The translations under genes and the position numbers were made by a program. The notes beneath the pieces are model-generated. The model was not told where the DNA came from. It saw nothing but the letters and a program-made list of their open reading frames with translations, and did not search any database. DNA of 30,654 nt from a virus. The stretch covers positions 1-30,654 of the IMG/VR virus record IMGVR_UViG_3300032805_000014; one strand, 5' to 3'. Below, in pieces: positions 1 to 5,382 of this stretch. Position 1 is the stretch's first letter, and the number at the start of each line of letters is the position of its first letter.

Positions 1-404
1 TGCCCGGAGACCTGGCGGGACGGCTCGCCGTCCTTCCCGACTGGGATGAGTGGCTGTTCGCCGGCTGCCCAGGCCCAGATGTCGCGGCTTTCGGCGACGA
101 CGTTCCCGACGACGTTGACGCCGTAGCGGACACCGGGGGCGGACGTGAGGATGCGCGCCGGGAACAGGAGCTTGTTCGGGGTGCAGTCGAGCGTGACGGC
201 GAGCGCGACTAGGTCGTCGACGTAGACGCCGCGTTCGCCGCGTTCGATGCGGGTTATGCCGGCTTGCTGGATCGGGTGGCCGATCTCGCCTAGTTCGTCG
301 GAGAGCTGGTAGCTGGACAGGCCCCGTGACTTGCGGAGACGGGGCAGGTTGGCGGCCACGTTGCGGGCGGGTGCGTCCATTGGACGTTTGTTGGTTGACG
401 CCAT
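1..404 (-). CDS. Cro/CI-type HTH repressor (3' end outside window)
   Basis: Leftward reading frame open from ATG at 404 to the window edge, 134 codons visible. Residues about 20-80 form a Cro/CI (XRE) helix-turn-helix: LPRLRKSRGLSSYQLSDEL, then a recognition segment ending in ITRIERGERGV, then VDDLVALAVTLDCTPNKLL, a typical end of the XRE domain. The product is probably a DNA-binding repressor that maintains lysogeny. It is transcribed divergently from the early operon, the classic layout of a phage immunity region. No Shine-Dalgarno sequence precedes the ATG. A possible -10 (AACAAT on the minus strand, plus positions 411-416) lies only six bases upstream, which suggests a leaderless mRNA. 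The C-terminal part that would show a dimerisation or protease domain is not in the window, so a non-repressor XRE regulator remains possible. Confidence 0.75.
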   Translation of the reverse strand, partial: MASTNKRPMDAPARNVAANLPRLRKSRGLSSYQLSDELGEIGHPIQQAGITRIERGERGVYVDDLVALAVTLDCTPNKLLFPARILTSAPGVRYGVNVVGNVVAESRDIWAWAAGEQPLIPVGKDGEPSRQVSG

Positions 405-414
405 ACCGGCATTG
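396..414 (+). promoter_or_regulatory. TGACGCC site overlapping the repressor start
   Basis: TGACGCC at 396-402 overlaps the start codon of the leftward repressor gene, and the following bases (ATACC, GGCATTG) keep the same 7-5-7 spacing as the dyad at 475-493, although the right half is poorly conserved. Its position suggests autoregulation. Function is inferred from location and repetition only. Confidence 0.4.
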
Positions 415-426
415 TTTCACGGTTGC

Positions 427-445
427 TGACGCCGAGTTGACATCG
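427..445 (+). promoter_or_regulatory. TGACGCC site overlapping the -35 box
   Basis: TGACGCC at 427-433, followed by GAGTT, the same central block type as the 475-493 dyad (AAGTT). It overlaps the TTGACA hexamer at 437-442, so a bound protein would block the rightward early promoter. The right half-site is degenerate. Assignment as an operator is an inference. Confidence 0.45.
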
Positions 446-465
446 CGACAGCGCCCCCTTAGTCT
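437..465 (+). promoter_or_regulatory. Candidate rightward early promoter
   Basis: A perfect -35 hexamer TTGACA (437-442) is followed after 17 bases by TAGTCT (460-465), a TANNNT-type -10. Transcription would begin near 472 and read into the small HTH gene at 528. TGACGCC sites overlap the -35 and lie directly downstream of the predicted start site. Confidence 0.55.
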
Positions 466-474
466 GTCCTCAGA

Positions 475-493
475 TGACGCCAAGTTGGTGTCA
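475..493 (+). promoter_or_regulatory. Dyad operator TGACGCC-N5-GGTGTCA
   Basis: TGACGCCAAGTTGGTGTCA is a 19-bp imperfect dyad: TGACGCC and GGTGTCA differ from perfect symmetry at one base. It lies just downstream of the predicted start of the early transcript and about 34 bases before the ATG of the first early gene. It is the most symmetric of the TGACGCC sites in this window and the best candidate for a repressor dimer site. Confidence 0.55.
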
Positions 494-527
494 GACAAGG
501 CCAGATAATCGTCAAAGGAGGCGAACG

Positions 528-743
528 ATGGCGCGCAAGCAGCCCGAGCCGGATCCCCTGCTCGGCGTCCCCGACCTCTGCGAGGAGTTCGGGGTCACAA
601 GATCCGCGATCTACAAGTGGCGTGAGCGGAAGACCGGCCCGAAGGGCTTCAAGATCGGCCGGTACGTCAAGTACCGCCGCAGCGAAGTCAACCGGTGGCT
701 CGCCGAGCAGGGCGACACGGCAGCACGCGAAAGGACTATGTGA
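528..743 (+). CDS. Small HTH DNA-binding protein, excisionase/MerR-like
   Basis: 71 residues. A single HTH_17/excisionase-type winged helix fills the protein: LLGVPDLCEEFGVTRSAIYKW (about residues 10-31), then FKIGRYVKYRRSEVNRWL, the usual wing and final helix of this family. The start is the ATG at 528 because AAAGGAGG (514-521) sits six bases upstream. An in-frame ATG at 474 lies inside the operator region and is unlikely. Members act as recombination directionality factors or as small transcription regulators. As the first gene rightward of the switch and with no integrase nearby, a Cro-like regulatory role is as plausible as an Xis role. Its stop overlaps the next start as GTGA, indicating translational coupling. 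Confidence 0.8.
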   Translation: MARKQPEPDPLLGVPDLCEEFGVTRSAIYKWRERKTGPKGFKIGRYVKYRRSEVNRWLAEQGDTAARERTM

Positions 744-904
744 GCCATCACAGGCGTCGCGGCGACGGCCGCGGAACCAGAAGACAGCGCAACCGGGTGC
801 TTGAGCACCCATCGCTCCCGTGCCGCTGGTGCAGCCTCGCAGCCGAGTACTGCGACCCCCAGCGGAAGTGCTGCCAAAAGTGCAGCCACGGGAGGCAGGC
901 GTGA
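740..904 (+). CDS. Cys-rich mini-protein, probable zinc ribbon
   Basis: 54 residues, GTG start at 740 overlapping the previous stop (GTGA) with AAGGA just upstream, and a stop that overlaps the next GTG in the same way. The N-terminal half is Arg/His-rich (HHRRRGDGRGTRRQRNR). The C-terminal half carries CRWC (28-31), C38 and a KCCQKC cluster (44-48), consistent with a single CxxC...CxxC zinc ribbon. No family is recognised. Double 4-bp overlaps with flanking genes argue strongly that it is translated. A nucleic-acid-binding accessory of the early operon is a guess based on basic charge and zinc ligands. Confidence 0.6.
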   Translation: MSHHRRRGDGRGTRRQRNRVLEHPSLPCRWCSLAAEYCDPQRKCCQKCSHGRQA

Positions 905-1368
905 AAATCACCGACCTGCCCGCAAGGTACGCGGACAACATCACGATCCACCCCGTCACGGGTTGCTGGCTGTGGGGTGGCGCGATCACTGACCGGGGTT
1001 ACGGAACGATCAGCGAGGGAGGCAAGACCGTGCTTGTTCACCGGCAGACGTACCGGTTCCTTGTCGCCCCGATCCCCAGGAACCTCGTGCTTGACCACGT
1101 GCGGGACCGTGGGTGCCTGTTCCGGCACTGCTGCTTCCCGCTTCACACCGAGCCCGTGACGAACAGGGTCAACATCCTGCGCGGCGACGGCCCGACCGCG
1201 ATCAACGCGGCGAAAGACGAATGCATCCGCGGGCACCCGTTCGATCTCTATAACACGATCTGGCGCGGCCCCGGCGGGATCTGGCGGGAGTGCCGCGCGT
1301 GCATCCCGATCCGCAAGGAACTACAGCGCCAGCGTGAATCCGGCCTCGTTTTGGCGGTGGCGGCATGA
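901..1368 (+). CDS. HNH endonuclease
   Basis: 155 residues from GTG 901, preceded by GGGAGG. The body follows the phage HNH pattern: WLWGGAITDRGYGTI, then VHRQTYRFLVAPIPRNLVLDH (His47, Asp66-His67), then CLFRHCCFPLHTEPVTNRVN with His82 and Asn91, then ILRG. The last third has C108-x3-H112 and C131-x2-C134, a likely structural zinc site common in this family. HNH enzymes make metal-dependent nicks or breaks in DNA; in phages they act as homing nucleases or as packaging helpers. Here the gene is in the early operon, not beside terminase, and is translationally coupled on both sides (GTGA, ATGA). This favours a stable operon member over a recent homing insertion. Confidence 0.85.
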   Translation: MKITDLPARYADNITIHPVTGCWLWGGAITDRGYGTISEGGKTVLVHRQTYRFLVAPIPRNLVLDHVRDRGCLFRHCCFPLHTEPVTNRVNILRGDGPTAINAAKDECIRGHPFDLYNTIWRGPGGIWRECRACIPIRKELQRQRESGLVLAVAA

Positions 1369-2648
1369 GCGGCCCACTGCTAGCCGTCCTACGTCAGGCG
1401 ATGGGCGAGCATGGCTGCTCCATGAAAGACCTGACCGTCCTGTCACAGCAGCGTGACCCGTTCCGGCTCGACACGCCGGCGCGGCACCGTGACGGGCAGT
1501 GGCTCGCCGAGACAGCCCGCGAACTCGGCCTCGGTGACCGCCGTATCCACCTCCGCGGGCTCCATTACATGGTGATCGGCCGGCCGAAGCCGACCAGCGG
1601 CTTGCCGTACGAGAACACCGACAAGGACTGGATCTGGCTGTCGGAGGAAGCCGGCAAAGCGGCCCGGTTCCTCGGCTACCTGCCGTTCGAGCAGATCGTG
1701 GACCAGCGGAACGCTGACCCGGTCGTGTACGAGTTCTCCAGGGCCGACCCGTGGGCTTACCTGACGGTCGGCGTCGATGTGGAGATCCCGCGAGCGAGCG
1801 AGATCATGCCGAAGCTAGGCGTCCAAGGGTTCGACGGCACCCAGTCGTACCACCTTGTGATGATCGGCGAGAAATCGTCGCTGGGTGACGTCCTCGGCCC
1901 GCTCGCGCAGACATACCGAGCCGACCTGTACCTGCCGACCGGTGAGCCGTCCGACACGATGCTTCACCGGATGGCCAGATCGGCGGCGACAGACGGCCGG
2001 CCGATGGCTGTGCTGTATTTCTCCGACTGCGACCCGTCCGGGTGGACGATGCCGCTGTCGGTGAGCCGCAAATTGCAAGCATTCAAGACGCTGTACCGCG
2101 ACATGCCCGAGTTCGAGGTGTACCGGGTGGCGCTCACTCCCAGCCAGGTACAGGAGCACGGCTTGCCGTCCACTCCGCTGAAGGAAAGCGAGGCACGCGG
2201 CGACAAGTGGCGCGAAGCGTTCGGGATCTCCCAGACCGAGATCGACTCGCTGGCGTCGCTGCGGCCCGACCTGCTGCGCCGGATCGCCCGCGACGCGCTC
2301 GACCCGTTCTTCGACCACACCCTCGACCAGCGAGTATTTGAGGCCCAAGGCCGGTGGATGGACACCGCGCTCGCCATCGTCAACTCCGAACTCGACGGTG
2401 AACGCCTCGGCCAGATCCGCCGGCAAGCCGAAGAACAACTCGCCGGGATGCGCGCCCAGATTCAGGAACTCAACGACCAGCTCAGGATCGACATCGACGA
2501 CTTCAACCTGCCGTCCTTCGAGATCCCCGAGCCGCAGCCCAACGGCCACCGGCCGCCGGCGCCGCTGCTCGATTCCCGCTGGCCGTTCGCCGAGCAATGC
2601 CGCCGGCTCATCGACTCCAAGCAATACCGCACGGGAGGGGAGGTATGA
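1365..2648 (+). CDS. Topo VI-A/Spo11-like protein with TOPRIM domain
   Basis: 427 residues, ATG overlapping the HNH stop (ATGA). An N-terminal region ends in HLRGLHYMV, resembling the catalytic-tyrosine motif of type IIB topoisomerase A subunits and Spo11 (R-x-h-h-Y), making Tyr68 the candidate nucleophile. A winged-helix-like stretch follows (YENTDKDWIWLSEEAGKAARFLGYLPFEQIVDQR). A TOPRIM domain comes next: VMIGEKSSL with Glu169, and VLYFSDCDPSG with Asp221 and Asp223 as metal ligands. Residues 330-370 look coiled-coil, then a Pro-rich tail. No B-subunit ATPase is encoded in the window. From memory, stand-alone A-like proteins (called Mini-A) have been reported in mobile elements. A DNA-cleaving or remodelling role in phage replication is inferred; plain TOPRIM nuclease is the alternative. 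Confidence 0.65.
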   Translation: MSGPLLAVLRQAMGEHGCSMKDLTVLSQQRDPFRLDTPARHRDGQWLAETARELGLGDRRIHLRGLHYMVIGRPKPTSGLPYENTDKDWIWLSEEAGKAARFLGYLPFEQIVDQRNADPVVYEFSRADPWAYLTVGVDVEIPRASEIMPKLGVQGFDGTQSYHLVMIGEKSSLGDVLGPLAQTYRADLYLPTGEPSDTMLHRMARSAATDGRPMAVLYFSDCDPSGWTMPLSVSRKLQAFKTLYRDMPEFEVYRVALTPSQVQEHGLPSTPLKESEARGDKWREAFGISQTEIDSLASLRPDLLRRIARDALDPFFDHTLDQRVFEAQGRWMDTALAIVNSELDGERLGQIRRQAEEQLAGMRAQIQELNDQLRIDIDDFNLPSFEIPEPQPNGHRPPAPLLDSRWPFAEQCRRLIDSKQYRTGGEV

Positions 2649-3161
2649 GTGACATGCAAAGAGCAGCCCGTAACGTGCCGCGCGCACATCGCGGAGCTGC
2701 TCGGGCTGAAACCACAGAAGAACCGGCCGTGGCAATACAGCGGCCAATGCCCCCTATGCGGACACGGCGGATTCTCGCTCTCGGCAGCGACACAGAACAG
2801 CGTCCTACGGCACCTGTGGCACTGCAACTGCCGCCGCTGCCAATGCGACCAGGCCGACGTCCGCGCGGCCATGCTCAAACTCGGGGTATCCGATGAATGC
2901 CTCGGCAGATACGCAGCCGACCGTCCGCGCAAGGTCCGCGACCTCGACGCCGTCGCGCTCAGAGCCGCAATGGACGCCGTACTCGCCGACCCGAAGATTC
3001 GCGCGCTCGCCGATCTCAAACTCAGGATGGCCGAAGTCATCGACGGGGTTGAGGCACCTGCCGGATGGACCGAGTTCCTGGCGTTCGCCGAGCGGGCGGG
3101 GGTGCCGCGCAGTAAGCGCTACGAGGCTGCCTACCGGTGGGGTCGCCGCCAGCGGCAGTAG
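2649..3161 (+). CDS. Primase-type zinc-finger protein
   Basis: 170 residues, GTG at 2649 directly after the previous stop, with a strong GGGAGGGGAGGT upstream. After HIAELLGLKPQKNRPWQYSG comes a zinc-binding module, CPLCGHGGFSLS (about 34-45), LWHCNCRRCQCDQADV (about 57-72), resembling the CHC2 zinc finger at the N-terminus of DnaG-type primases, followed by AAMLKLGVSDECLG. No TOPRIM or polymerase core follows; the remainder is helical and basic at the end. The protein is therefore best read as a zinc-finger accessory of replication. It directly follows the TOPRIM protein, so the two might work together, but this is inference. Confidence 0.6.
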   Translation: MTCKEQPVTCRAHIAELLGLKPQKNRPWQYSGQCPLCGHGGFSLSAATQNSVLRHLWHCNCRRCQCDQADVRAAMLKLGVSDECLGRYAADRPRKVRDLDAVALRAAMDAVLADPKIRALADLKLRMAEVIDGVEAPAGWTEFLAFAERAGVPRSKRYEAAYRWGRRQRQ

Positions 3162-3170
3162 TACAGGAAA

Positions 3171-3184
3171 ACAAAGCACTTTGT
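3171..3184. repeat. Small palindrome ACAAAGCACTTTGT
   Basis: ACAAAG-CA-CTTTGT is a 6-bp inverted repeat with a 2-base centre, ten bases after the stop of the zinc-finger gene. It is AT-rich relative to its surroundings. It may be an operator or a weak terminator stem; nothing decides between them. Confidence 0.35.
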
Positions 3185-3216
3185 CAAGCGGCCCAAGGTC
3201 ACACGGCGTGTCGGAA

Positions 3217-3273
3217 TCCCGTTTCGGGACAGATTCCGTCCCGTTTCGGGAAAACCACTGTCCCGGTTCGGGA
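3217..3273. promoter_or_regulatory. Three 13-bp palindromes phased at 22 bp
   Basis: TCCCGTTTCGGGA at 3217-3229 and 3239-3251, and TCCCGGTTCGGGA at 3261-3273. Starts are exactly 22 bp apart, while the 9-bp spacers differ in sequence. The array lies in the 162-bp gap between the zinc-finger gene and the small membrane protein at 3324. Phasing at two helical turns on one face of DNA suggests binding sites for a protein rather than chance. On the opposite strand the first two read CCCGAAACGGG, the same CCG-NAA-CGG core found in the late-gene leaders. Operator array or iteron-like origin are the main readings. Confidence 0.55.
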
Positions 3274-3323
3274 CAACGGACATTTGCAACATCAGCACCA
3301 TCCGATCAAGAAAGGCAAGAGTC

Positions 3324-3527
3324 ATGACCCACCATGTATCGCTCGCCGAACTGATCCTGCTCAACGCAGCCATATGGGCCACCGCCCTGCTCGCCGTCTG
3401 CCTGCTCATCGGCCGCGCCGACCGCAAGATCGACCGCGCTCGCCGGGCACGGCACGCCGCCGCGCTCGACGCCAACACCGACGCCATCACCGCAAACACC
3501 GCAGCACGCGAGCAGGTGACCCGCTAA
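3324..3527 (+). CDS. Small single-pass membrane protein
   Basis: 67 residues. Residues about 8-29 (AELILLNAAIWATALLAVCLLI) form one transmembrane helix. The following GRADRKIDRARRARHAA is strongly basic, placing the C-terminus in the cytoplasm, and the tail (LDANTDAITANTAAREQ) is helical. It starts at ATG 3324 after AAAGGCAAGAG and its stop overlaps the next start as TAATG. No family is recognised. Such small early membrane proteins in phages may affect superinfection or lysis timing; the sequence does not decide. Confidence 0.6.
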   Translation: MTHHVSLAELILLNAAIWATALLAVCLLIGRADRKIDRARRARHAAALDANTDAITANTAAREQVTR

Positions 3528-3658
3528 TGGCCCCCTACGACGCCGACCCGCCCGAGTGGGACCTGCCCGACGACCCGTTCGACGTGCTGCTCACCGAATG
3601 GCAGGCAGCGAACCACGCCTACCTGATGGCCCTGACCTGCACAGGAACCCCGTTCTAA
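3527..3658 (+). CDS. Small acidic orphan protein
   Basis: 43 residues, ATG overlapping the previous TAA (TAATG). It is acidic and Pro/Trp-rich: APYDADPPEWDLPDDPFDVL, then a short helix LLTEWQAANHAYLMALTC. No Cys pair or recognised domain. The overlap with the membrane-protein gene and the strong hairpin directly after it support a real two-gene unit. Its function is unknown; acidic mini-proteins in phages are often inhibitors, but that is only a possibility. Confidence 0.5.
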   Translation: MAPYDADPPEWDLPDDPFDVLLTEWQAANHAYLMALTCTGTPF

Positions 3659-3674
3659 CCCCGTAGATGCGAGA

Positions 3675-3701
3675 GCCCCCACCGGTGTGGCCGGTGGGGG
3701 C
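3675..3701 (+). terminator. Strong GC hairpin, probable terminator
   Basis: GCCCCCACCGG-TGTGG-CCGGTGGGGGC is a perfect 11-bp stem with a 5-base loop, 16 bases after the stop of the acidic mini-protein gene. There is no U-tract after it, as is common for actinobacterial intrinsic terminators. The next gene has its own SD (AAGGAG) at 3716-3720, so the hairpin could also partially attenuate read-through or stabilise the upstream mRNA. Confidence 0.6.
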
Positions 3702-3728
3702 CCGTAACGCAGACAAGGAGATTCTCTC

Positions 3729-4211
3729 ATGAACGACAACGACCTGGCAGCGCTCCGCGCCGAGTTGCGAGACTGCCACCTGCGGCAAGAGGCAGACCTC
3801 GCCCAAGTCGAGTCTTGGGAATGGCAGCGGTTGATCCTGCCGAACAGGAACGCAAAGCGCCGTGTCCGGCAGAAGGTCCGCGTCAGCCTGCACCCGACCA
3901 CGGGCTGGCCATGCAATATGGGCTCCGACCGCACCCAGCCGTGCAGTTCGCTCATGCAGTTCGACGCGTACCCGCACCCGGCCGGGGTTCACTGGCGCGA
4001 GCAGTGGGATAAGGACCACGCCGGCGTCCCTGTGGTCTGGGCCGTGCGAACGGTCGACAAGTACATCGGCCGGCAGCACTTTTGCCGCCGCTGCCTGCCT
4101 GCCGAGTTCAATCCGCCGCCAGAGGCGCAGGTCACGCTCGGCGGTAGTGGCAGGGAGTTCCACATCGCCGCGTGGCACCACCTGACCGATGGCACCTACA
4201 GGGACATCTGA
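3729..4211 (+). CDS. Orphan protein with CxxC motif
   Basis: 160 residues, ATG at 3729 with AAGGAG eight bases upstream. The N-terminal 40 residues are a charged helix (LRAELRDCHLRQEADLAQVE), followed by a basic stretch RNAKRRVRQKVRV. The middle region is rich in Trp, His and Cys (GWPCNMG, QPCSSLMQFDAYPHPAGVHW) and ends with HFCRRCLPAEF, a CxxC that could complete a zinc site with the earlier cysteines. No family is recognised. It is the last gene before a bipartite terminator, so it closes the early block. It may be a DNA-associated early protein, but nothing more can be said. Confidence 0.6.
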   Translation: MNDNDLAALRAELRDCHLRQEADLAQVESWEWQRLILPNRNAKRRVRQKVRVSLHPTTGWPCNMGSDRTQPCSSLMQFDAYPHPAGVHWREQWDKDHAGVPVVWAVRTVDKYIGRQHFCRRCLPAEFNPPPEAQVTLGGSGREFHIAAWHHLTDGTYRDI

Positions 4212-4226
4212 CCCCCGCAAAATCTG

Positions 4227-4280
4227 CACCCCTGCAAATTCTGCACCCCCGCAGAATTTGCAGGGGTGTTTGCGTGTTTC
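4227..4280 (+). terminator. Intrinsic terminator with 18-bp stem
   Basis: CACCCCTGCAAATTCTGC (4227-4244) and its perfect reverse complement at 4251-4268 are separated by six bases and followed by the T-rich TTTGCGTGTTTC. It lies 16 bases after the end of the orphan gene. This is the best terminator in the window and marks the end of the early operon. The left arm is preceded by a partial direct repeat (CCCCGCAAAATCTGC). Confidence 0.85.
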
Positions 4281-4300
4281 CGCAGGCCACCACCCCTAGC

Positions 4301-4491
4301 GCGGATCCGCTGGGAGGGTAACGGTTACCCTTCGGCTTACCCTTCGCCGAACCCTCGCGAGAGAGTCTCATGAGACTCTCATTCGCGGCCCGGCCTGGGG
4401 TGCAATGGGTTGCACCGCAGGCAATGGGTTGCACCCCGGTGGGGTGAAGTGGATTGCACCCCGGTCAGTACACCGATCGGTTATCCGATCG
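4301..4491. repeat. Cluster of palindromes and direct repeats, left part of non-coding island
   Basis: Non-coding DNA with successive unrelated symmetric elements: GCGGATCCGC (4301-4310); GGGTAACGGTTACCC (4316-4330); the 20-bp perfect palindrome GAGAGTCTCATGAGACTCTC (4361-4380), extended by CGCGA/TCGCG arms with a bulge; a 15-bp direct repeat GCAATGGGTTGCACC at 4402-4416 and 4421-4435 with a diverged third copy near 4451; and CGATCGG-TTAT-CCGATCG (4474-4491). No convincing gene is seen. An origin of replication or a regulatory island is possible. Confidence 0.6.
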
Positions 4492-4502
4492 CCTACCGAG
4501 TC

Positions 4503-4680
4503 ACGCCGTCAGTCACGGCGTCAGTAACGCCGTTACGGCAAAGAGTGCGCCCAGGGCGCACCCTTCCGGAAAGAGTGCGCTCTAGGCGCACCCTTTGGCG
4601 AAGCAACTTGCCAAGCAACCGCGAAGCAAACCGTAAGCAAGTTGCTTACAAGCCGGTAGCAACCCGATAGCAACTTGCCA
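4503..4680. repeat. Tandem hairpin repeats, right part of non-coding island
   Basis: ACGCCGT-CAGTC-ACGGCGT (4503-4521); GCCGTTACGGC (4529-4539), the reverse complement of the late-leader hairpin GCCGTAACGGC; two 30-bp tandem units beginning AAAGAGTGCGC (4540 and 4570) and containing GGCGCACCCTT (4555 and 4585), each able to fold through GTGCGC/GCGCAC; GTAAGCAA-G-TTGCTTAC (4633-4649); and the 12-bp direct repeat AGCAACTTGCCA (4602-4613, 4669-4680). In the two tandem units the variable centre keeps pairing (C-G replaced by T-G), which hints at selection for structure. Confidence 0.6.
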
Positions 4681-4685
4681 TCGGC

Positions 4686-4713
4686 TGACGCCAAACCAGA
4701 GCCACCTGACGCC
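4686..4713 (+). promoter_or_regulatory. Paired TGACGCC sites, 21 bp apart
   Basis: TGACGCC at 4686-4692 and 4707-4713, both in the same orientation as the sites in the immunity region, spaced by two helical turns. They lie directly upstream of a TACCAT -10 box and the ATG of the sigma-like gene. This position would let the phage repressor silence that gene. Operator function is inferred from repetition and location. Confidence 0.5.
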
Positions 4714-4720
4714 ATCCCTG

Positions 4721-4726
4721 TACCAT
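4721..4726 (+). promoter_or_regulatory. TANNNT -10 for a leaderless transcript
   Basis: TACCAT ends eight bases before the ATG at 4735, and no SD precedes that ATG. This is the spacing expected for actinobacterial leaderless mRNAs whose +1 is the start codon. It supports choosing 4735 over the in-frame TTG at 4675. Confidence 0.45.
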
Positions 4727-4734
4727 CGCCAACG

Positions 4735-5382
4735 ATGGCCGCACTCCCGCACGGCTACGACTACCTAGCCGTACGCCGCATGGCCTGGAAAGCCGCCCGC
4801 ATGCACCCAACCGGCGTCCTACGGCTCCCCGAACGCGCCGACGTCGCCGAACTCGCCATCATAGGCCGGCTCTACGAACCAGGCGACGAACCAACCCGGC
4901 ACGACCTGTTCAACACAGCCGTAGGCGCCATCTCCGTCGCCGCCGCCCGTGAACTACGCGAACACGGCTACTCCACCAAGACCGGCCGCCCCATGCACGG
5001 CTACGCCGCATGGTGGCAAGCACCCAAACCCGCCAGGGACGCGCTCGAAGAACGCATCATCGAACGCATCGCCGTCCACCAGATCATGGCCGCGCTACCG
5101 CCGTACCAGCGCCGCGCGCTCGAAGCGCTCGCCGCGCACGGCTCCTACGCCACCGCGGCCGACGCCATCGGCTGTACCTACAACACCATGCGCCGGTACC
5201 TGCACCTAGCCCGGCAAGAGTTCATGACGCACTGGTGCTACCCCGACCCCCCAGCCCGGCACTGGGGCCAAGACAAACCCGGCCACCGGACACCACGGCA
5301 AGCCATGACAGCCATCCGCGACCGCCAACGCCGCCGAGGGGTGACTGTGGCCGATCGGCCACAGTCACCTCCTCCCGTGTAG
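4735..5382 (+). CDS. Sigma-70-like regulator (region 4 HTH)
   Basis: 215 residues from ATG 4735; a TTG start at 4675 would add 20 residues across the TGACGCC sites. The first half (YDYLAVRRMAWKAARMH, then FNTAVGAISVAAARELREHG and YAAWWQ) has the helical feel of sigma region 2. Residues about 110-155 form a region-4 HTH: IIERIAVHQIMAALPPYQRR, ALEALAAHGSYATAADAIG, CTYNTMRRYLHLARQEF. It is probably a DNA-binding transcription factor or a minimal sigma factor. It stands alone between the early terminator and the terminase genes, a suitable place for a late-gene activator. The C-terminus is unusual: residues after RDRQRRR come from an apparent 76-bp insertion carrying a palindrome. A non-sigma HTH regulator is the alternative. 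Confidence 0.6.
   Translation: MAALPHGYDYLAVRRMAWKAARMHPTGVLRLPERADVAELAIIGRLYEPGDEPTRHDLFNTAVGAISVAAARELREHGYSTKTGRPMHGYAAWWQAPKPARDALEERIIERIAVHQIMAALPPYQRRALEALAAHGSYATAADAIGCTYNTMRRYLHLARQEFMTHWCYPDPPARHWGQDKPGHRTPRQAMTAIRDRQRRRGVTVADRPQSPPPV

Noticed and set aside
116-122. Further TGACGCC copy inside the repressor gene
   Set aside because: It lies in coding sequence, where a 7-mer is expected by chance, so it was not counted as an operator.
474-527. Upstream start for the first early HTH gene
   Set aside because: It would begin within the operator dyad and ignore the strong SD at 514-521 that fits ATG 528.
820-900. N-terminal extension of the HNH gene
   Set aside because: This stretch encodes the Cys-rich mini-protein in another frame, and GTG 901 has an SD and a GTGA overlap.
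1815-2747. 310-codon minus-strand frame opposite the TOPRIM gene
   Set aside because: Antisense shadow of a gene with clear domain motifs; typical of GC-rich DNA.
3217-3273. Possible mini CRISPR array
   Set aside because: Repeats are only 13 bp palindromes with 9-bp spacers and no cas genes are present.
4410-4670. 86-codon plus-strand frame across the repeat island
   Set aside because: Its sequence merely translates the inverted and direct repeats, has no SD, and shows no protein-like pattern.
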